Source: Cobetia amphilecti (GTDB lineage: Bacteria; Pseudomonadota; Gammaproteobacteria; Pseudomonadales; Halomonadaceae). From it: DNA of 64,000 nt. Below the pieces are notes generated by a model. The model had not been told where the DNA came from. It worked only from the letters and a program-made list of their open reading frames with translations, and ran no database searches. Positions within the stretch are counted from its first letter, which is position 1. Every line of letters starts with the position of its first letter. Below are positions 60,604-64,000 of the stretch, piece after piece. The translations under genes and the position numbers were made by a program. Location: the NCBI RefSeq assembly GCF_020217465.1, contig NZ_CP084115.1, positions 1,302,001 to 1,366,000 on the forward strand. The letters run 5' to 3'.

Positions 60604-60708
60604 TTACTCTCCCTTGGTGAGCAGCGTGTCGAGCCAGCCACCGGCGAGCAGGTAAAAGAAAGCCGCCAGGCAAGTGGCGGCGATGAGCAGCGGGTGAATC
60701 ATGGTCAT
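60604..60708 (-). CDS. Tiny membrane peptide (34 aa)
   Basis: Reads MTMIHPLLIAATCLAAFFYL and then LAGGWLDTLLTKGE. One membrane helix. Two starts (60708 or 60702) are possible; both lie right after the ssb stop, so coupled translation is likely. It sits just before the other tiny membrane gene. Function unknown. Confidence 0.55.
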   Translation of the reverse strand: MTMIHPLLIAATCLAAFFYLLAGGWLDTLLTKGE

Positions 60709-60711
60709 TGG

Positions 60712-61257
60712 CTAGAACGGGATCTCGTCATCGAAGTCATCGAAGCTGCCGGCTGGCGGTGCCCCGAAGTTGTTCGGCTGCTGCTGGCCTGCTGGTGGCT
60801 GGCCTATACCGTGATGCGTGCTTGCGGGTGCCGGTTGCTGGTAGCCGCCTTGCTGCTGGGGTGGCTGCTGATAGCCCTGCTGAGCTGGCGGCCGCTGTGC
60901 CTGGGATGGCTGGCCGCCACCGGAACCGCCGAGCATCTGCATGTCGTTGGCGACGATCTCGGTGCTGTAGCGTTCGATGCTTTGCTGGTCCGTCCACTTG
61001 CGCGTCTGCAAGCGTCCTTCGATGTACACCTGAGCGCCTTTCTTGAGGTACTGCTGAGCGATCTCGGCGGTCTTGTTGAACAGCACCACCCGGTGCCATT
61101 CGGTGCGCTCCTGGACGTTGCCGGTCTGTTTGTCACGCCACTTGTCGGTGGTGGCGATGCTGATGTTGGCAACGGCTGAGCCGCTGGGGGTGAAGCGCAC
61201 CTCTGGGTCTTGGCCGAGATGGCCGATCAGGATCGCCTTGTTGATGCCGCGGGCCAT
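60712..61257 (-). CDS. ssb: Single-stranded DNA-binding protein
   Basis: A 181-residue SSB. The OB fold spans about residues 1-110 ([58 protein letters not shown]). A Gln/Pro/Gly-rich linker follows and the C-terminal partner-binding tip is DFDDEIPF. The length and tip match functional SSBs. It is element-encoded and probably serves its replication together with RdgC. AGGAGG precedes the ATG. Confidence 0.95.
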   Translation of the reverse strand: MARGINKAILIGHLGQDPEVRFTPSGSAVANISIATTDKWRDKQTGNVQERTEWHRVVLFNKTAEIAQQYLKKGAQVYIEGRLQTRKWTDQQSIERYSTEIVANDMQMLGGSGGGQPSQAQRPPAQQGYQQPPQQQGGYQQPAPASTHHGIGQPPAGQQQPNNFGAPPAGSFDDFDDEIPF

Positions 61258-61275
61258 GCTGGCCTCCTTGAGTGG

Positions 61276-62196
61276 TTACGTGGCGGGCTGAGCTTCGCCA
61301 CCCATCCATGAGATGAGGTCTGATGCCACCTGGTCGAGCAGGCCAGCCATCAGTGCGAAGTCTGCTTCCAAGCGCAGCACCGGGTCTTCGTCATCATCTT
61401 GGGCGTTGGCCTCATCGATGATGGCGTCTGCGAAGTGCAGCTGCTTGATCGACATGTCATCGCAGAGCGTCATTGCTACCTTGCCATCCAGCTCAACGGC
61501 CATCTGGCTGACGATGTGCCCGAGGCTGAGAGCGGTCTGTATCTCTTCACCATCAAGGTCGTACAGGCGGGCACGGAGCACGCCATCCTCACCACCTGGC
61601 GCCGTGAGCGTGACGGCATCGCCGACGATCAGGCCTTCCGGGCGTGAACTCACATCCTTTAGCCAGGTCGTCATGACCTGTGAGGGTGGTTGAGCGACTG
61701 CCAGCGGCGTCACCTTGAGGCTGCCGAGAGACTGTCGCAGTAGGTCCAGCACCTCTTCGGCCCGCTTGGCCGTGCTTGCGTTGATCGCGATCAGTCCGCT
61801 GCGGCGACTCCACCACAGGTCAGTGCGCTTGGAGCGCGTGAAGGCCCGGGGCAGGAGCTCCTCGTATATCTGCTCCTTGAGTGTCAGCTTCTCCCGCCGG
61901 CGAAGCGGTCGGCCTTCAGTGGCCTCACGCTCGGCGACTCGTTCATCCAGCTCATCCTTGATGACGCTCGATGGCAGGATGCGATCCTGATAGAGCGCCG
62001 AGACCAGGAAGTGTCCGGACACTTCATGCACCAGCACATCGCTGTCTCGCCCCGCTGGCGGCACCCACCCGATTCGCTTGGCCTCAACCCCAGACACCGG
62101 CCGGAACCGATACTCGGGTAAGCATTCAGCCAGGCGGCCATCGTCAAGCGGCGTGCTGTCGTGCAGACGGTAGAGCTGTAGATTCTTGAACCACAT
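61276..62196 (-). CDS. rdgC: RdgC, recombination-associated protein
   Basis: A 306-residue protein starting MWFKNLQLYRLHDSTPLDDG, typical of RdgC. RdgC is a ring-shaped, sequence-independent DNA-binding protein that limits RecA activity. Further family blocks are RFRPVSGVEAKRIGWVPP, LKEQIYEELLPRAF and MSIKQLHFADAIIDEANAQD. ATG 62194-62196 follows GAGGAAG; the upstream extension lacks support. Its presence next to ssb in a mobile element suggests control of recombination during its replication. Confidence 0.95.
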   Translation of the reverse strand: MWFKNLQLYRLHDSTPLDDGRLAECLPEYRFRPVSGVEAKRIGWVPPAGRDSDVLVHEVSGHFLVSALYQDRILPSSVIKDELDERVAEREATEGRPLRRREKLTLKEQIYEELLPRAFTRSKRTDLWWSRRSGLIAINASTAKRAEEVLDLLRQSLGSLKVTPLAVAQPPSQVMTTWLKDVSSRPEGLIVGDAVTLTAPGGEDGVLRARLYDLDGEEIQTALSLGHIVSQMAVELDGKVAMTLCDDMSIKQLHFADAIIDEANAQDDDEDPVLRLEADFALMAGLLDQVASDLISWMGGEAQPAT

Positions 62197-62232
62197 GGAG
62201 GCTTCCTCATGGATGGTTGAGCGCACAGGTCA

Positions 62233-62266
62233 GCCCCCAGAAGAGACTGGCGTGTGAGCACAAAAA
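62233..62266 (-). repeat. Leader repeat copy 1 (upstream of rdgC)
   Basis: On the minus strand a T-tract is followed by GTGCTCACACGCCAGTCTCT and then TCTGGGGG, 37 bp upstream of rdgC. The same unit, with three or four changes, lies at 62725-62759 upstream of the next gene. Confidence 0.85.
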
Positions 62267-62293
62267 ACAAAAAGCCGCCTCAGAGGGCGGCTT
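62261..62293 (-). terminator. Intrinsic terminator between the 62321 gene and rdgC
   Basis: On the minus strand AAGCCGCC (62286-62293) pairs with GGCGGCTT (62272-62279) and is followed by TTT, G, then TTTTTT. It lies inside the leftward gene block, before leader repeat copy 1. Confidence 0.9.
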
Positions 62294-62320
62294 GGATTTG
62301 ATTTAGATAGCTTGCAGAAG

Positions 62321-62671
62321 TTAATTAATCTGGGACAGCGCAAATATAACGAGTATGAAAATAATGATTGCGCCGATTATTTTTCCACCGAGTTCAGCTT
62401 CTTGGCCGCGCTTCTCTGTGTCTGCAATGAGTTTTTGAGTATCGGCCTCTAGCTCAGCATTAAGAGCATCGCTTTCTTGGGCGTACATCTCAAAAAAGCG
62501 AGCCTGCTCTTCGGGGCTCATGCCTTCCGTATGCTGCTCAACGATAATATCTTGCTGATCTAAAGCAAGTTGGTGGATATTTTCTCCGCGCTGGGCGGCC
62601 TCTGCTAGCTCGGTGTGATTTATCTTCACCAGCTCCCTTACTGCCTTCCTGCTTAGTGATCGATCTGTCAT
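62321..62671 (-). CDS. Tail-anchored membrane protein of the element
   Basis: A 116-residue protein, helical and acidic (ELAEAAQRGENIHQLALDQQ; MSPEEQARFFEMYAQESDAL), ending in a membrane anchor (GGKIIGAIIIFILVIFALSQ). Its DNA is visibly AT-richer than its neighbours, a sign of foreign origin. GGGAGGGGG precedes the ATG. Function unknown. Confidence 0.8.
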   Translation of the reverse strand: MTDRSLSRKAVRELVKINHTELAEAAQRGENIHQLALDQQDIIVEQHTEGMSPEEQARFFEMYAQESDALNAELEADTQKLIADTEKRGQEAELGGKIIGAIIIFILVIFALSQIN

Positions 62672-62724
62672 ATGCCCCCTCCCTGGTTCTCCTTATCGTA
62701 GCTTAAGGAGCCGCTAATGAGGTA

Positions 62725-62759
62725 GCGCCCCAGAAGAGGCTGGCGCGTGAGCACAAAAA
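62725..62759 (-). repeat. Leader repeat copy 2 (upstream of the 62321 gene)
   Basis: Minus strand T-tract followed by GTGCTCACGCGCCAGCCTCT and then TCTGGGGCG, 54 bp upstream of the start at 62671. It is the partner of the copy at 62233-62266. Both copies follow a terminator and precede a gene. Confidence 0.85.
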
Positions 62760-62780
62760 GGCCCACCGGTTGGGGTGGGC
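62756..62780 (-). terminator. Intrinsic terminator in the leader
   Basis: On the minus strand GCCCACC (62774-62780) pairs with GGTGGGC (62761-62767), then C and five Ts. It would stop transcripts coming from the 63.7-kb promoter before the 62321 gene unless antitermination acts. Confidence 0.88.
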
Positions 62781-63197
62781 AAGGTGCGCCGAGAGACACG
62801 ATGAAAAGGGGGATGCCCAAAGGCCCCGTCAGGGACGTGACGGGAAGCACAGGCACTGCAGGGAAAGGGCATGGGTAAGCCGACACATAGAGTGACGGCT
62901 TGCTGATGGCCTTTCTTGGATGCCCTGATCTCGCCCAGGGCAGCGCCATTTCATCCAGCTGCGATACCAGATGATCCGGTTCCGTTGTGGTTTGGCGTGG
63001 GCTTCCCTCCTCTCGGCTCAATCGCATCGTCGAGATTCTTAGGGCCATTACAACGCCGGTGATGCAGCCCGGTGCACAAGTGATGGAGGCACGGCCGGCG
63101 AGGTCGTATGCCCAGTATTTCGACAGCCCTAGGCGAGGGCGTACTCCCAGCGGCCTCTCGCGTGTCTAGCGCTACGGGCGGGCTGGGCATGCCTGAT

Positions 63198-63209
63198 TGT
63201 TAAAGAGCA
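63198..63209 (-). promoter_or_regulatory. boxA antitermination element
   Basis: The minus strand reads TGCTCTTTAACA, identical to the boxA of E. coli rRNA leaders and close to those of lambdoid nut sites. It lies downstream of the leftward promoter and the 63418 gene and upstream of the terminators at 62761 and 62272. boxA RNA binds NusB/NusE and supports processive antitermination. Confidence 0.75.
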
Positions 63210-63417
63210 GCCGCATTGCCCGGCGGTTCGGGACTCATCAGGCGATACCGGCAGTGCCGATGCCCTCTGATAAGCGCTGTCTCTCCAGCTGTCACACCAC
63301 TTGCCCAGGTGTCGGGGGTAAGGCCGCTAGCGCAAGGGAGGAACCGGCGCCTTACCTGCGGGTGGTTATGCTCGTAATCCCACTGGCACCACCTGCTGGC
63401 CGTGGGGCGAGGCGGGA

Positions 63418-63693
63418 TCAGCGACTGGCAAGCTGCTGACCATGCGTAATCTGAGGGGTGCAGAGGCTGGCGGCATTGCGATGGAAGTCCGGCCAGCCGC
63501 GGCGCTGTGATTCGGTGAAACCGGCCTTGGCGTCTTCCTGCCACATGGCGGTCATCTCGCAGTATTCGGCTTCGCTGGCGGTCAGCTGGCGCGGGCCATC
63601 GGTCTGCTGGGTGAGGCTGGCGAGCGTGACCAGACCGCCGACGATGACGGCGAGGGTGATAGCTGAACGATGCTTACGGGCTGTGTCGGTCAT
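63418..63693 (-). CDS. Small phage membrane/secreted protein, first gene after the leftward promoter
   Basis: A 91-residue protein. An N-terminal hydrophobic helix (SAITLAVIVGGLVTLASL) is followed by a polar domain with EYCEMTAMWQEDAKAGFTES and RRGWPDFHRNAASLC. The YCEM...GWPDF pattern is reminiscent of small phage proteins of unknown role. ATG 63691-63693 follows GGAG. It occupies the position that antiterminator genes hold in lambdoid phages, but the sequence does not look like an N protein. Confidence 0.75.
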   Translation of the reverse strand: MTDTARKHRSAITLAVIVGGLVTLASLTQQTDGPRQLTASEAEYCEMTAMWQEDAKAGFTESQRRGWPDFHRNAASLCTPQITHGQQLASR

Positions 63694-63747
63694 GGGCTGC
63701 TCCAATCCACTCAGTGACGATGGCGATGTGCCGTGTCGATGGATCAA

Positions 63748-63776
63748 ATATGAACTATCGGTTCAGCTACAGTCAA
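63748..63776 (-). promoter_or_regulatory. Leftward sigma-70-type promoter
   Basis: On the minus strand TTGACT (63771-63776) and TCATAT (63748-63753) are separated by exactly 17 bp. Transcription would start near 63741 and reach the gene at 63693. Two inverted repeats overlap it. Confidence 0.7.
63751..63765. promoter_or_regulatory. Inverted repeat operator candidate in the promoter spacer
   Basis: TGAAC-N5-GTTCA is a perfect dyad that covers the -10 edge and the spacer of the leftward promoter. This is the usual position for a phage repressor operator. Confidence 0.6.
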
Positions 63777-63789
63777 GTACCAAAAGTAC
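63777..63789. promoter_or_regulatory. Second inverted repeat upstream of the -35 box
   Basis: GTAC-N5-GTAC lies immediately upstream of the -35 hexamer. It may be a second repressor or activator site. Confidence 0.45.
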
Positions 63790-63807
63790 ATCTTGTGATT
63801 TAGACAA

Positions 63808-63833
63808 TAAAAAACCCGCCACGATGGGCGGGT
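63808..63833 (-). terminator. Intrinsic terminator after the edge gene
   Basis: On the minus strand ACCCGCC (63827-63833) pairs with GGCGGGT (63814-63820), then a T-run. It ends the transcript of the partial gene at the window edge and insulates the leftward promoter. Confidence 0.9.
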
Positions 63834-63852
63834 CAGATGGCCTGCGGGAGGC

Positions 63853-64000
63853 TTAGCGGTCTGCGTTCTCGATGCGTCGCTTGTACGCCTCGGCGGCCTG
63901 AGTGTCTGTGCCACCGTGTTCCGCGTAATCGAAGCTACCGGCTGGAATGGGGGCTGGCTCCCGCGTCTTTTGTGGTTGGGGAGGGGCTGGCGGTGGGGTG
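63853..64000 (-). CDS. Partial gene, C-terminal 49 residues of a Pro-rich protein
   Basis: The frame is open from the window edge to a TAA at 63853-63855. The visible part is Pro/Gln-rich (TPPPAPPQPQKTREPAPIPA) and then SFDYAEHGGTDTQAAEAYKR followed by RIENADR. A terminator follows 20 bp after the stop. The N-terminus lies outside the window, so no family can be given. Confidence 0.6.
   Translation of the reverse strand, partial: TPPPAPPQPQKTREPAPIPAGSFDYAEHGGTDTQAAEAYKRRIENADR

Larger units (their letters stand above)
62672..63417 (-). other. Long untranslated leader region of the leftward operon
   Basis: About 745 bp in which I find no convincing gene. On the minus strand it holds a boxA (63198-63209), a GC-rich structured stretch, a terminator (62761-62780) and leader repeat copy 2. 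Open frames on the minus strand run through the terminator hairpin and lack ribosome sites. It may encode an antitermination leader or a small RNA of the C4/put type; that is inference. Confidence 0.6.
53911..64000. mobile_element. Left arm of an integrated prophage or integrative element (right end outside the window)
   Basis: It begins next to a tRNA-Gly with a P4-type integrase, followed by an AlpA-like regulator and a long leftward block of small overlapping genes (zinc fingers, coiled coils, C5 methyltransferase, SSB, RdgC). Many genes overlap by ATGA and encode proteins without chromosomal relatives. A promoter with overlapping dyads and a boxA lie at the right. No capsid, tail or lysis genes are seen, so a satellite or other integrative element is possible. 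The right attachment site must lie beyond 64000. Confidence 0.85.

Noticed and set aside
62668-63048. 126-codon minus-strand frame upstream of the tail-anchored protein
   Set aside because: It runs through an intrinsic terminator and leader repeat copy 2 and has no ribosome site, so it is better explained as leader RNA.
63198-63209. boxA as part of an rRNA operon leader
   Set aside because: No rRNA genes lie downstream; the surrounding genes are those of the integrated element.
1-64000. CRISPR array or insertion sequence
   Set aside because: No regularly spaced direct repeats with unique spacers, and no transposase gene or terminal inverted repeats, were seen. All tandem repeats are short and contiguous.

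Overview
The window is GC-rich (about 60% by eye) and carries the gene set of a marine or halophilic gammaproteobacterium. The DUF3549, YqcC, RimB/RimK, OmpW, CydABX-YbgE and TctCBA set, with putP/putA beside an AraC regulator, fits the Halomonadaceae (Cobetia/Halomonas type). That placement is inference from gene content; no rRNA is present to confirm it.

Layout. 0-3.7 kb: an incomplete gene, then rimB and rimK (ribosomal protein S6 modification) and a DUF3549 gene, all on the minus strand. 4.4-6.8 kb: a three-gene amino-acid (probably cystine) ABC importer. 7.0-13.6 kb: a ComFB-like protein, a CPA2 cation/proton antiporter, YqcC, a gamma-glutamylcyclotransferase-like protein, BrnQ and a DUF1853 protein. 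13.6-18.7 kb: a gene-poor stretch, then a tandem array of four paralogous small exported proteins that I cannot assign to a family, another small exported protein and an exported HAD-type dehalogenase. 18.9-27.1 kb: an esterase, a DUF6314 protein, a DMT exporter, a divergent MocR regulator/DMT exporter pair, two OmpW porins and an InaA-type kinase. 27.6-31.1 kb: cytochrome bd oxidase (cydA, cydB, the very short cydX, ybgE). 31.5-38 kb: a GtrB/GtrA/PIG-V-like glycosylation operon, MscS, and a GtrII-like membrane glucosyltransferase. 38-45 kb: proline use (putP, putA, AraC regulator). 45-53.7 kb: an IclR regulator facing tctCBA, a YcaD-like MFS transporter with an acidic tail, a second TctC whose signal peptide is frameshifted by an 8-bp duplication, and an adenine/adenosine deaminase.

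53.8-64 kb is the left arm of an integrated element, most likely a prophage. It begins at a tRNA-Gly(CCC) with a P4-type integrase next to it. Every gene to its right runs leftward: AlpA-like regulator, zinc-finger proteins, coiled-coil proteins, a C5 cytosine methyltransferase, SSB, RdgC and small membrane proteins. The arm has a well-spaced leftward promoter overlapping inverted repeats, a perfect boxA motif, and several intrinsic terminators between genes. Together these suggest control by processive antitermination. The element continues past the window edge, and no structural phage genes are visible.

Two features stand out beyond ordinary annotation. One is the four-gene paralogue array with an internal repeat around GKSVAASRVEQALN. 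The other is a recurring habit of short tandem repeats (7-16 bp units) lying on or just after stop codons of at least seven unrelated chromosomal genes.
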